From positions 1 to 37,485 of the forward strand of contig NZ_JAAAMK010000018.1 of NCBI RefSeq assembly GCF_024105665.1: a stretch of 37,485 bases of DNA, read 5' to 3'. Numbering within the stretch: position 1 is the stretch's first letter; each line of letters begins with the position of its first letter. A program made the position numbers and the translations under genes. Under the pieces are notes generated by a model. It ran no database searches. It was not told the origin of the DNA and worked only from the letters and a program-made list of their open reading frames with translations. This DNA is from Aliihoeflea aestuarii. Lineage in GTDB: Bacteria; Pseudomonadota; Alphaproteobacteria; Rhizobiales; Rhizobiaceae. Positions 28,856 through 37,139 of this stretch are shown here, piece by piece.

Positions 28856-29821
28856 TCAGTCGAACAGCGTCGCGAACGCCTCGGGATCGACATTGCCGCC
28901 CGAGGCGACGACGATGACATCGTCGCTCGAAAGCTTGTCGCCGTGGAAGAGTGCGGCGGCAAGCGCGACCGCGCCGCCCGGCTCGACGACGAGCTTCAGC
29001 CGGGTGAAGGCGAGCGCCATGGCGCGGCGTGCGTCGTCGTCGCTCACCGTGATGCCCGCGCTGCACAGGCCCTTCATGATCGGGAATGTGATGCGGCCGG
29101 GATGCGGCGTGACGATCGCGTCGCAGATCGATTTTGCGCCCGGTTCGTTGGAGCGGATTTCGCCGGCTTCCAGCGAGCGGGCGATGTCGTCGAAGCCTTT
29201 CGGCTCGCAGGTGCGCACCGTGAACGCGGGAGCTTCGCTTTCAAGTGCCAGCGCGATACCTGAGGTCAGCCCGCCACCGCCGCACGGCACCAGAACCTCA
29301 CCCGATGCGATGCCGAGTTCCGCCGCCTGTTCGGCGATCTCCAGACCGACGGTTCCCTGACCGGCGATGACTTCCGGCTCGTCGAACGGGCGGATGAGGG
29401 TGAGGCCGCGTTCCGACGCCAGCGTCTCGCCGATGGCGTCGCGGTCCTCCTTGATGCGATCGTAAAGCACGACCTCGGCCCCATAGGCGCGGGTGTTCTC
29501 GATCTTCATCTTCGGGGCGTCGAACGGCATGACAATGACGGCCGGAGTGCCGTGCAGCTTCGCGGCATAGGCGATGCCCTGCGCATGGTTGCCGGACGAA
29601 AAGGCGATGACGCCGCGCGCGCGGATTTCAGGATCGAGCGCCGATATCGCCGACCATGCGCCGCGAAACTTGAACGAGCCCGTATGCTGAAGGCATTCGG
29701 CCTTCACGAAGATGCGCCGCCCGGCGATTTCGTCCAGAAATGGTGAGGACAGGAGCGGCGTTCTGCGCGCTTTGCCGGCGAGACGGGCGGCGGCGGCCCG
29801 GATGCGTGCGATGTCGGTCAT
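28856..29821 (-). CDS. PLP-dependent threonine/serine dehydratase family protein
   Basis: Fold-type II PLP enzyme of the threonine dehydratase/serine racemase group. It has 321 aa, with no C-terminal ACT domain, so it is the catabolic type. The Schiff-base lysine is Lys51 in TGSFKFRGA. SSGNHAQG binds the substrate carboxylate, and the phosphate-binding glycine loop is CGGGGL at 180-185. Possible activities are L-threonine/L-serine deamination, serine racemisation, or threo-3-hydroxyaspartate ammonia-lyase; sequence alone does not decide. It is convergent with cysN and ends two bases from it. Its start faces the 13-bp hairpin downstream of dctM. Confidence 0.88.
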   Translation of the reverse strand: MTDIARIRAAAARLAGKARRTPLLSSPFLDEIAGRRIFVKAECLQHTGSFKFRGAWSAISALDPEIRARGVIAFSSGNHAQGIAYAAKLHGTPAVIVMPFDAPKMKIENTRAYGAEVVLYDRIKEDRDAIGETLASERGLTLIRPFDEPEVIAGQGTVGLEIAEQAAELGIASGEVLVPCGGGGLTSGIALALESEAPAFTVRTCEPKGFDDIARSLEAGEIRSNEPGAKSICDAIVTPHPGRITFPIMKGLCSAGITVSDDDARRAMALAFTRLKLVVEPGGAVALAAALFHGDKLSSDDVIVVASGGNVDPEAFATLFD

Positions 29822-29858
29822 GACCGGCTTATGCCAAGACGGCTGATGGTGCGCCAGT

Positions 29859-29889
29859 GGAAAGTTGCGCTGGTGAAGCGCAACTTTCC
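29859..29889. other. Perfect 13-bp inverted repeat between dctM and the dehydratase gene
   Basis: GGAAAGTTGCGCT (29859-29871), loop GGTGA, and AGCGCAACTTTCC (29877-29889). It begins 9 bases past the dctM stop and lies upstream of the dehydratase start. No U-tract follows on either strand. It may end the TRAP transcript (with Rho, or as a 3' stabiliser), or be an operator for the dehydratase. Confidence 0.6.
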
Positions 29890-29897
29890 TGCGTGCA

Positions 29898-31193
29898 TCA
29901 ACGCAGCAAATTCACCAGAAAGCTCGATGTTTGCGGAACGGCGGCGACGATCATCAGCCCGATCAGGCAGGCGACGAGGAAAGGCAGGGCACCGTAGGCG
30001 ATGCGTTCAAGCGGCAGTTTGGTGATGTTGGCCGCGACATAGAGATTGATGCCGACGGGCGGGGTGAAAAGTCCGATCGCCAGATTGATCATGACGAGCA
30101 CGCCGAACCAGACCAGATCCCATTCCATCTCGCGGGCGACCGGCAGGAAAATGGGAAGCGCGATGAACATGATCGTTATGGCGTCCATGAACATGCCCGC
30201 GATAAGCAGGATGAGCATGATCACCACCAGGATGACCCAGGGATTTTCCGACAGCGACAGGAGCACGCTGGAATATTGACCCACGAGGTCGTCGACCGTG
30301 ACCATCCAGCCAAACAGGCCCGCATAGGCGACCACCAGCATGACGACTGCGGATGAGGCGCTGGCTGTCACGACCGCCTCGTAAAGCCGGGAAACGGACA
30401 AGGTGCGATAGGCAAGGCCGCCGACGAGGACCGCGTAGACGGTCGCCACGATGGCGGCTTCGGTGGGCGTGAAAGCGCCTGAATAGATGCCACCGAGGAT
30501 GACGACCGGCGTCATCAGCCCCCAGAAGGATTCACGAAACGCCTTCAGGAGACGGCGACCATATGGCAGGTCGCGACCGTCGACCGGGTGAAGCGCTTCG
30601 AGGCTCGGAGCGCCGGCCGGCACCTCCGAGCGCTGCGCGAAAGGTAGCGCCAGAAGCATGATAATGCCGAGCAGCAGACCCGGTATGACGGCCGCCAGGA
30701 ATAGCTGCGAGATGGAGACCTCGGCAATGACGCCGTAAATGACGAGGCCGATCGACGGCGGGATGACGATCGACAGCGCCGCCCCGCAACAGACCAGTCC
30801 CGACGCGAAGGCGCGATCATATCCGTCCTCTTCCATGCCCTTGATGATGAGCGGACCGATGGCGGCGACCGAGGCAGGGCCGGATCCCGATACCGCACCC
30901 CAGAACAGGCAGACGACCGTGCCGACGACGCCCATGCCGCCGGGCAGTCCGCCGATAAGAACGCGGAAGAAGTGAATCATCCGCGCGGCGATGCCGAGCG
31001 AGCCCATAAGCGTTCCCGCAAGGATGAAGAACGGGATGGCAAGAAGCGAATAACGCGCGATGCTGGTGGCGATCAGATCGCCGGCGAGTTCCAGCCCGAA
31101 GCCGATCTGCCACATGCCCCATATCGCAGACAGCCCGAGCGCGAAGGCGACGGGAACGCGCAGGAAAAGAAGGACGAAAAAGACGACGACCAT
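29898..31193 (-). CDS. dctM: TRAP transporter large permease DctM
   Basis: Ion-coupled membrane subunit of a tripartite (TRAP) importer. It has 431 aa with about 12 spans, from VVVFFVLLFLRVPVAFALG onward; VGINLYVAANI and SGSGPASVAAIGPLII are family motifs. The ATG at 31193 is chosen because the protein then starts at the first span with a normal length; an in-frame TTG at 31220, overlapping the dctQ stop, is an alternative. It is the last gene of the leftward dctP-dctQ-dctM operon, 19 bases after dctQ. Confidence 0.92.
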   Translation of the reverse strand: MVVVFFVLLFLRVPVAFALGLSAIWGMWQIGFGLELAGDLIATSIARYSLLAIPFFILAGTLMGSLGIAARMIHFFRVLIGGLPGGMGVVGTVVCLFWGAVSGSGPASVAAIGPLIIKGMEEDGYDRAFASGLVCCGAALSIVIPPSIGLVIYGVIAEVSISQLFLAAVIPGLLLGIIMLLALPFAQRSEVPAGAPSLEALHPVDGRDLPYGRRLLKAFRESFWGLMTPVVILGGIYSGAFTPTEAAIVATVYAVLVGGLAYRTLSVSRLYEAVVTASASSAVVMLVVAYAGLFGWMVTVDDLVGQYSSVLLSLSENPWVILVVIMLILLIAGMFMDAITIMFIALPIFLPVAREMEWDLVWFGVLVMINLAIGLFTPPVGINLYVAANITKLPLERIAYGALPFLVACLIGLMIVAAVPQTSSFLVNLLR

Positions 31194-31212
31194 CTGCGTC
31201 CCGGCGCCGATA

Positions 31213-31698
31213 TCAGACAAGGGGAATCTCCGTCGCGTCGCGGTTGTGCCACTCGTCGCGTGCGTGCTGGACGTAGCGGAAAAGGACCAGCGCGAAGGCG
31301 AAGGGCAGGGCAGCGCTGTAGTACCAGGCAGGCAATTGCAGCGCGTATGAGCGCGTTCCCGTCGCAAGCTCGTTGCGCAAAAGCTCGAACGTGAACCAGG
31401 CCGACGCTGCCAGAAGCCCCGCCGCCAGAACCGACGAAACGATGAGGATCAGTTTGCGCAGCCAGCGCGGCGCAAGATCGTAGACGAGCGTCACCGCCAG
31501 ATGCTCGCCGTTACGTGCGGCGATGGCCGCGCCGAGTACCGTCAGCAAGAGAAAGCCGTTGACGAGCAGTTCCTCCGACGCCGCCAGCGATGCATTGGTC
31601 AGATAGCGCACCACGACATTGATGAAACCGAGCAACGTCATCGCGGAAAAAATGACGAAACATGCGATTTTCTCGAAGTCCCGCAGGATAGTGCGCAT
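31213..31698 (-). CDS. dctQ: TRAP transporter small permease DctQ
   Basis: Four-span small membrane subunit of the TRAP importer. It has 161 aa from the ATG at 31698. Spans include FVIFSAMTLLGFINVVVRYL, LLVNGFLLLTVLGAAIAA, LILIVSSVLAAGLLAASAW and YYSAALPFAFALVLFRYV. The motif NVVVRY and the EELL segment are typical of DctQ. It starts 82 bases after dctP, a gap that contains a long stable hairpin. Confidence 0.88.
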   Translation of the reverse strand: MRTILRDFEKIACFVIFSAMTLLGFINVVVRYLTNASLAASEELLVNGFLLLTVLGAAIAARNGEHLAVTLVYDLAPRWLRKLILIVSSVLAAGLLAASAWFTFELLRNELATGTRSYALQLPAWYYSAALPFAFALVLFRYVQHARDEWHNRDATEIPLV

Positions 31699-31728
31699 AC
31701 GCTTTCTTTCCGTGCCCACGACAATATC

Positions 31729-31767
31729 GGACGAACCGTTCGCAGTTCTCGTGCGAACGGCTCGTCC
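31729..31767 (-). other. Long hairpin between dctP and dctQ
   Basis: GGACGAACCGTTCGCA (31729-31744) and TGCGAACGGCTCGTCC (31752-31767) form a 16-bp stem with a 7-base loop. The single A/C mismatch on the plus strand becomes a G-U pair in the minus-strand RNA, i.e. in the dctPQM transcript. There is no U-tract. It probably protects the dctP mRNA 3' end or partly stops transcription, so that the binding protein is made in excess over the permease. Confidence 0.65.
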
Positions 31768-31780
31768 CTTGTCGGTTTGA

Positions 31781-32782
31781 TCAGTTCGAGGCGCCGATGG
31801 CGTTCTGGAACTCGCCGACCAGGTCTTCGCCGACCTGAGCAGCCCATTTGTCGAAAGCGGGTTGCGTGGCGTCACGGAACGCCTGAAGTTCTTCAGGCGT
31901 CGATTCGTGGACTTCCATGCCGTGACCGCGCAGAACCTCCAGACCCTCGGCCGTTTCAGAGCGCGTGATCTCCTTCTGGTAGGCCATGGCCTCGTTCGCG
32001 GCTTCCTGCACCTTGGCCTGCGTTTCCGCATCCCAGGAATCCCACAGGCGCTTGGAGACGCCGATGAAGATCGGGTCGTAGGAATAGTGCCATGTGGTCA
32101 GGTGGTTCTGGACCTCGTAGACACGCTGCGGAATGATGACGGCGCCGATGGGATTTTCCTGACCGTCCACGACGCCCTGCTGGAGCGCGGTGAAGGTTTC
32201 GGTCCACTGCATCTGCTGCGGGTTCGCACCCAGCGCATTCATCACGTCGATATACATCGGGCCGGCCACGCGCACCTTGAGGCCCTGCATGTCCTGCGGC
32301 GTCACGATCGGCCGCTGGCTGTTGGTGATCTCGCGAAAGCCGTTCTCGCCCCATGCCAGAACCACGACATTGTGGTTGAGCATGATCTCCTTCATTCGGT
32401 CGCCGGGCGCGCCGTCCGTGGTGCGGTCGACCTCTTCATAATTGGCGTAGAGATAGGGCAGCGAGAAAACGGCCATCTGCGGTTCGAGCGGTGTCACATT
32501 GATCGCCGACGTCACCACGAAGTCGAGCGCCCCGCGCCCGACCATTTCTGCCTGGCGCATCTGGTCGCCGCCCGAAAGCTGGGCGTTGGGGAAAATGCGG
32601 ACCGACATCTCGCCGCCGGTCGCTTCGCCCAGCAATTCGTTGAAGCGCTCGGCGCCGCGGTGCCACGTCGTCGTGTCGCCCGTATTGTGCGACAGGCGGA
32701 ACGTCTCGGCCGACGCATAGGTCGAAACGGCACACATTGCGGCAGCGGATGCGAGCGCCGCCAGCTTGATCCTGAAATTCAT
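31781..32782 (-). CDS. dctP: TRAP transporter substrate-binding protein DctP
   Basis: Periplasmic receptor of the TRAP importer. It has 333 aa. The signal peptide MNFRIKLAALASAAAMCAV ends near YASA before ETFRLSHNTGD. The DctP signature region KVRVAGPMYIDVMNALGANP is followed by the Arg/Trp-rich segment typical of carboxylate binding. The ATG at 32782 has GGAGG upstream. The ligand is probably an organic acid, since most DctP-type TRAP proteins bind a carboxylate with a conserved arginine. It is the first gene of the leftward operon and diverges from the IclR regulator over 206 bases. Confidence 0.92.
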   Translation of the reverse strand: MNFRIKLAALASAAAMCAVSTYASAETFRLSHNTGDTTTWHRGAERFNELLGEATGGEMSVRIFPNAQLSGGDQMRQAEMVGRGALDFVVTSAINVTPLEPQMAVFSLPYLYANYEEVDRTTDGAPGDRMKEIMLNHNVVVLAWGENGFREITNSQRPIVTPQDMQGLKVRVAGPMYIDVMNALGANPQQMQWTETFTALQQGVVDGQENPIGAVIIPQRVYEVQNHLTTWHYSYDPIFIGVSKRLWDSWDAETQAKVQEAANEAMAYQKEITRSETAEGLEVLRGHGMEVHESTPEELQAFRDATQPAFDKWAAQVGEDLVGEFQNAIGASN

Positions 32783-32827
32783 TCTTCCTCCCTCGAACCA
32801 TTCGCCCGGCTCCATCCGGCTCGATGG

Positions 32828-32842
32828 TTCATATTGTGAAAC
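32828..32842. promoter_or_regulatory. Candidate IclR site near dctP
   Basis: TTCA-TATTG-TGAA (32828-32840) is a short inverted repeat. The segment CATATTGTGAAAC (32830-32842) matches CATAGTGTGAACC (32949-32961) beside iclR at 11 of 13 bases. It lies about 46 bases from the dctP start. A site on each side of the divergent gap is what a shared regulator would need. Confidence 0.35.
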
Positions 32843-32948
32843 TAAAATTTTCCTCCAAGAAGCCAGACGATACGTGCCAATGCCCCAATTGCAACGGATT
32901 TCTTGAGGCGTCTTTACAGGAGATGGATCGGTAGCTAGCGTTCTGCTC

Positions 32949-32974
32949 CATAGTGTGAACCTCGCCTGAGGTTC
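32949..32974. promoter_or_regulatory. Candidate IclR operator at the iclR start
   Basis: GAACCTC (32957-32963), GCCT, GAGGTTC (32968-32974) form a perfect 7-bp inverted repeat directly before the GGGAGG ribosome binding site of iclR. The overlapping CATAGTGTGAACC repeats the site near dctP. Autorepression is the simplest reading. Confidence 0.4.
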
Positions 32975-32988
32975 GGGAGGATGGATTT

Positions 32989-33804
32989 TTGCAGTTCAGC
33001 GGGGCGCAAAGCGTCGACAGGGCACTGGGCCTGCTCGCCCTTGTCGGCCGGCATGCGGACACCGGCACGTCGCTGGCCGCGCTCGTGCGCGAGACGGGAC
33101 TGAACAAGGCGACGGTGCGCCGGCTGCTGCTTGCGCTGATCCGTGCCGGATTCGTCGAACAGGACGACGAGACGCGCCGCTACCATCTCGGTTCGGAAGC
33201 CTATGTGACCGGCGCGCTGGCCGCCTCTCGGCACGGCCTCCTGCAATTCGCCATGGACAGCGTCGTCCGCCTGTCGCGCCAGACCGCCGATTCGGCGTTC
33301 GTTTCGGTGCGCCGGGATGCCGTGTCCGTTTGTCTGCACCGCGAGGAAGGTACCTATCCGGTGCGCACACACGCGCTTCAGGCGGGATTCGAACATCCGC
33401 TGGGCTGCGGCGCCGGCTCGCTGGCAATTCTCGCCGCCCTTTCGGATGTGGAGATCGAAGAGGTTCTGGCGACCAACAAAGACGTTCTGGAAGCCCGATA
33501 TCCGCTGCTCTTGCCCGATCGCATACGTCAGGACGTCGCTCGAACCCGCGAGACGGGTTACGCTCTTAATCCGGGATTGATCGTCGCCAATTCGTGGGGC
33601 GTGGGCGTCGCCGTTCTCGATCCGGCCGGGCGGCCCGTCGGCGCGCTGTCCATCGCCGCAATCGACTCGCGATTGCAGGAACCGCGCTGCAGCGAAATCG
33701 TCGCCGCCCTTCACCTTGAAGCACGGCGCGTCGAGGCGAAGCTTGCCCAGCGCCAATCCGTTTATTTCACACCCGTTTCAGAGAATGGGCGAAAACAAGC
33801 CTAG
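32989..33804 (+). CDS. IclR family transcriptional regulator
   Basis: Dimeric DNA-binding regulator that usually senses a small catabolic substrate. It has 271 aa. The N-terminal winged helix-turn-helix (SVDRALGLLALVGR ... LNKATVRRLLLALIRAGFVE) covers about residues 5-65; the C-terminal effector-binding domain (SWGVGVAVLDPAGRPVGALS) covers about 85-255. The start is TTG, with GGGAGG nine bases upstream and no better in-frame codon. It lies between the divergent dctPQM operon and the ligase-SDR-PPC genes and so probably controls both. The ligase gene begins about 10-20 bases after its stop. Confidence 0.9.
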   Translation: MQFSGAQSVDRALGLLALVGRHADTGTSLAALVRETGLNKATVRRLLLALIRAGFVEQDDETRRYHLGSEAYVTGALAASRHGLLQFAMDSVVRLSRQTADSAFVSVRRDAVSVCLHREEGTYPVRTHALQAGFEHPLGCGAGSLAILAALSDVEIEEVLATNKDVLEARYPLLLPDRIRQDVARTRETGYALNPGLIVANSWGVGVAVLDPAGRPVGALSIAAIDSRLQEPRCSEIVAALHLEARRVEAKLAQRQSVYFTPVSENGRKQA

Positions 33805-33822
33805 ATTTTCAGGATGTCCAGA

Positions 33823-35424
33823 ATGCAGCCAGCCACCACGCGCACAATGAACCTTGCCAATTTCCTGGCGCAGGCGGCGCGGCGCAATCGCGACGACATC
33901 GGCCTCGTCTGGCGCGACGAAATCTGGACATGGGGGCAGATGGAGGCGCGCGTCGACGCGTTCGCACGGGCGCTCGTCGACATTTTCGGCATCGGCAAGG
34001 GGGACCGCGTGCTCGTCCAGTCGGCAAACTGCAACCAGATGTTCGAATCCATGTTCGCGTGTTTCCGGGTCGGCGCGGTTTGGGTTCCGGCCAACTACCG
34101 CCAGTCGCCCGACGAAGTCGCCTATCTCGCCAATGCGAGTGGCGCGGCGCTGATGATCTGCGGCGCGCAGTTTCCCGGCCATGCGAGGGCCGTGCGCGAG
34201 CAGGCACCTTCCGTGAGGGTGGTGGTCGCCATCGGCGATGCGGATTTCGGCGACGACTATGATGTGATCGTCGCGCGCCATATGGGCCAAAGCGTCCCGA
34301 TGGCGACGATGGACCGTGACGATCCGTGCTGGTTCTTCTTCACCTCCGGCACGACGGGCAGGCCCAAGGCCGCCGTTCTGACGCATGGTCAGATGGGTTT
34401 CGTCGTCACCAACCATCTGTGCGACCTGATGCCGGGAACGACGCGCGAGGATGCCTCCATCGTCGTCGCGCCCCTGTCGCATGGCGCGGGCGTCCACCAA
34501 CTGACGCAGGTCGCGCATGGCGCAAAGACCATCCTGCTGCCGACCGACAAGCTCGATGTGCCGACCGTGTGGCGTCTGATCGAGCGATGGCGCGTGACCA
34601 ACGCGTTCACCGTGCCGACCATTCTCAAGCTTCTGGTCGAGGACCCGTCGGTGGACGAGGTGGACCATTCGAGCCTGCGCCACGTCATCTATGCCGGCGC
34701 GCCGATGTACCGGACGGACCAGAAGAAGGCGCTCGAGAAGCTGGGTCCGGTCATCGTGCAATATTTCGGGTTGGGCGAAGTGACCGGCAACATCACCGTC
34801 CTGCCGGCTGCGCTGCATGATCGCGACGACGGGCCGCAAGCGCGGATCGGGACCTGCGGGTTCGAGCGCACCGGCATGCAGGTCGAAATCCAGAACGATG
34901 CGGGCGAGGCGGTGGCAGCGGGCGAAACCGGAGAAATCTGCGTCGTCGGCCCTGCGGTCTTCGCCGGCTACTGGGACAATCCCGAGGCCAACGCCAAGGC
35001 GTTCCGCAACGGCTGGTTCCGAACCGGAGATCTTGGCCATATGGACGCGGAGGGCTTCATTTATCTCACCGGCCGCGCCTCGGACATGTACATCTCCGGC
35101 GGATCCAACATCTATCCGCGCGAGATCGAGGAAAAGATCCTCACCCATCCGGCCATCTCGGAGACCGCCGTTCTGGGCGTGCCCGATCCGATGTGGGGGG
35201 AGACGGGCGTGGCGGTCTGCGTCGCCAAGCCGGGCATTGCGCCCGGCGAGATCGACATGCGCAGCTTCCTCGAAGAAAAAATCGCGCGCTACAAGATGCC
35301 CAAACTCTTCGTTTTCTGGGACGAGATGCCCAAATCCGCCTATGGCAAGATCGCCAAGAAGATGATCCGCGAGGAACTGGAAAAGCGCGGCGACCTCGCG
35401 CCCATTGCGGCAAAGGCAAGCTGA
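33823..35424 (+). CDS. AMP-dependent acyl-CoA ligase (ANL family)
   Basis: Adenylates a carboxylic acid and transfers it to CoA. It has 533 aa from the ATG at 33823, which has AGGA eight bases upstream; an ATG at 33814 would add three residues and one at 33847 would remove eight. The P-loop TSGTTGRPK is at about residues 174-182, the YFGLGEVTG aromatic/acid motif follows, WFRTGDLGHMD marks the hinge, and the catalytic lysine is in KSAYGKI near residue 509. The overall style is that of medium/long-chain or aryl acid ligases; the substrate is not readable. Its stop overlaps the SDR start by one base. Confidence 0.9.
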   Translation: MQPATTRTMNLANFLAQAARRNRDDIGLVWRDEIWTWGQMEARVDAFARALVDIFGIGKGDRVLVQSANCNQMFESMFACFRVGAVWVPANYRQSPDEVAYLANASGAALMICGAQFPGHARAVREQAPSVRVVVAIGDADFGDDYDVIVARHMGQSVPMATMDRDDPCWFFFTSGTTGRPKAAVLTHGQMGFVVTNHLCDLMPGTTREDASIVVAPLSHGAGVHQLTQVAHGAKTILLPTDKLDVPTVWRLIERWRVTNAFTVPTILKLLVEDPSVDEVDHSSLRHVIYAGAPMYRTDQKKALEKLGPVIVQYFGLGEVTGNITVLPAALHDRDDGPQARIGTCGFERTGMQVEIQNDAGEAVAAGETGEICVVGPAVFAGYWDNPEANAKAFRNGWFRTGDLGHMDAEGFIYLTGRASDMYISGGSNIYPREIEEKILTHPAISETAVLGVPDPMWGETGVAVCVAKPGIAPGEIDMRSFLEEKIARYKMPKLFVFWDEMPKSAYGKIAKKMIREELEKRGDLAPIAAKAS

Positions 35425-36155
35425 TGAGCGGAACGGTCTTCATCACCGGCGGCGCGTCCGGCATCGGCTTCGACACGGCGGCGCTTCTCGCCGAGCGCGG
35501 GTTTACGCCCTTCATCTTCGACCTGAACGACGATGCGGTTCGCCAGGCTTGTGAGCGGCTCGGCCCGACGGCACGCGGCGCTGGAGGCAGCGTTTCGGAT
35601 GAAGACGCGGTGGAACGCGCGATGGACGCGGCGGGCAGGGTCGTCGGTGTCGTCAATTCGGCGGGCATCGGCATGGACAGGGCCGCCGTGGATACCGACG
35701 TCGCCGATTTCAGGCGCATCATCGACGTCAATCTGACCGGCTCCTTCCTCGTCGCGCGCGCGGCGGCGCGGCGCTGGATCGCTGCGGGCAGCGGCGGCGC
35801 GATCGTCAATATCAGCTCCGTTTCCGGCCTGATCGGCAACAAGGGCCGCGTCGCCTACGGCGCTTCGAAGGGCGGTGTCAATTTGATGACGATGGTGCTG
35901 GCGACGGAACTGGGCGCGCATGGCATCCGGGTCAACGCGATCGCCCCCGGACCCGTCGATACGCCGCTCGCCCGGTCCGTCCACACCGACGACGTGCGAC
36001 GGCAATGGGCCGAACGCGTGCCGCAGGGCCGATACGGCAACCCGCGCGAGATTGCGACGGCCGTCGCCTTCCTGCTTTCGCACGATGCCAGCTACGTCAA
36101 CGGTCAGGTGCTGGCCGTCGACGGCGGGTTCGTCAATGCGGGACTTGCCGTGTGA
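35424..36155 (+). CDS. Short-chain dehydrogenase/reductase
   Basis: Classical SDR of 243 aa that oxidises an alcohol or reduces a ketone. The cofactor motif TGGASGIG is at residues 8-15, NSAG at 78-81, the catalytic Ser near 132 (NISSVSG), Tyr145 and Lys149 (YGASK). Asp33 after the second strand (FIFDLN) favours NAD(H) over NADP(H). The C-terminus VNGQVLAVDGGF is standard. It overlaps both neighbours by one base, so ligase, SDR and PPC protein are translationally coupled. An oxidation step on a hydroxyacyl or related intermediate is the likely role. Confidence 0.92.
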   Translation: MSGTVFITGGASGIGFDTAALLAERGFTPFIFDLNDDAVRQACERLGPTARGAGGSVSDEDAVERAMDAAGRVVGVVNSAGIGMDRAAVDTDVADFRRIIDVNLTGSFLVARAAARRWIAAGSGGAIVNISSVSGLIGNKGRVAYGASKGGVNLMTMVLATELGAHGIRVNAIAPGPVDTPLARSVHTDDVRRQWAERVPQGRYGNPREIATAVAFLLSHDASYVNGQVLAVDGGFVNAGLAV

Positions 36156-37021
36156 TGCGCTCGATCCGCCATCCGGGGCCGCCTGCAAGCGAACGGTCGA
36201 GCGTTGCACCTTGCGGCGCGCAGGCCCTGCAACTGGAGCTGAAGGCGGGCGAGAGCGTCAACCGCGCCGTGACGCGTGCGTTTGCCGAAGCGGGGTTCTT
36301 GGGTGGATATGCCGATCTTGAAGAGGTTCAGCTTGCGCCGCTGCGATACGTCATCCCCGCGCCGGCACCCGATGAAAAACATGCAGCCTGGTACAGCGCG
36401 ACCTTTGCGCCCGAGGGCATGGCTACGATCGAGGCGGCGGGCCTTGTCGCGGGCATGCGGGACGGCGAGCCCTTCGTGCATTGCCATGGCATCTGGCGGC
36501 TGGCCGACGGCGCCCGTCACGGCGGACATCTTCTGCCGCATGACGCGATCCTTGCCGCGGACACGACGGTCGCGGCATGGGGTATCGCGGGCGCACAGTT
36601 CGTTGCGATCGACGACGCGGAAACAAATTTCAAGCTGTTTTCTGCCCGTCCATGCGCGCCTGCGCCACCTGCAGCCATGCCACGCGCGCTCGCCTGCACC
36701 CTACGGCCGAATGTTGATATCGTCACGACGATCGAAGCGATCTGCGACCGGTACGGCTTCGGCGCGGCGCAAGTCGGCGGCGTTGGAAGTCTCGTCGGCG
36801 TCGATTTTACGGACGGGCGACATATCGCCTCCTACGCGACCGAAATCCTCATCACCGCCGGGCGCTTCCAGGCGAACGACGATGCCGCGCATTGCACGCT
36901 CGACATTGCTCTGGTCGACCTCGACGGCAATCTTCACGAAGGTCGGCTGGAGCGCGGACGAAACCCCGTCTGTGTGACGTTCGAACTTTTGATCCGAGAG
37001 ACGGCGAGCGCCTCACGATAA
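36155..37021 (+). CDS. Two-domain PPC (DUF296) protein
   Basis: A 288-aa protein made of two PPC/DUF296-type domains, about residues 20-165 and 175-282. The first keeps the metal-binding histidines of prokaryotic PPC proteins: FVHCHGIW (His109, His111) and RHGGHLLP (His125). In the second the matching positions read TLD and EGR, so the metal site is lost. Start ATG overlaps the SDR stop (TGATG). PPC domains occur alone in many bacteria, without an established enzyme activity, and fused to AT-hooks in plants. Here the operon suggests a catabolic role, perhaps on a CoA ester or free acid, but this is inference. It ends the operon; bases 37022-37139 show no terminator or gene. Confidence 0.8.
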   Translation: MRSIRHPGPPASERSSVAPCGAQALQLELKAGESVNRAVTRAFAEAGFLGGYADLEEVQLAPLRYVIPAPAPDEKHAAWYSATFAPEGMATIEAAGLVAGMRDGEPFVHCHGIWRLADGARHGGHLLPHDAILAADTTVAAWGIAGAQFVAIDDAETNFKLFSARPCAPAPPAAMPRALACTLRPNVDIVTTIEAICDRYGFGAAQVGGVGSLVGVDFTDGRHIASYATEILITAGRFQANDDAAHCTLDIALVDLDGNLHEGRLERGRNPVCVTFELLIRETASASR

Positions 37022-37139
37022 AAGCGCGTGCCTGCAAGAGCGCAACGGCGAATGCAGGAAAAGCGCGGGAGGCTCTTGCCTGATGCCGGATCAGTGGCTA
37101 TGTCTGCGCCGCGCTCGTAACGAGCGAACCACGACCCGC

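Noticed and set aside
31194-31367. 58-residue N-terminal extension of DctM
   Set aside because: It overlaps dctQ in another frame and is Arg/Ser/Thr-rich, unlike any TRAP large permease start.
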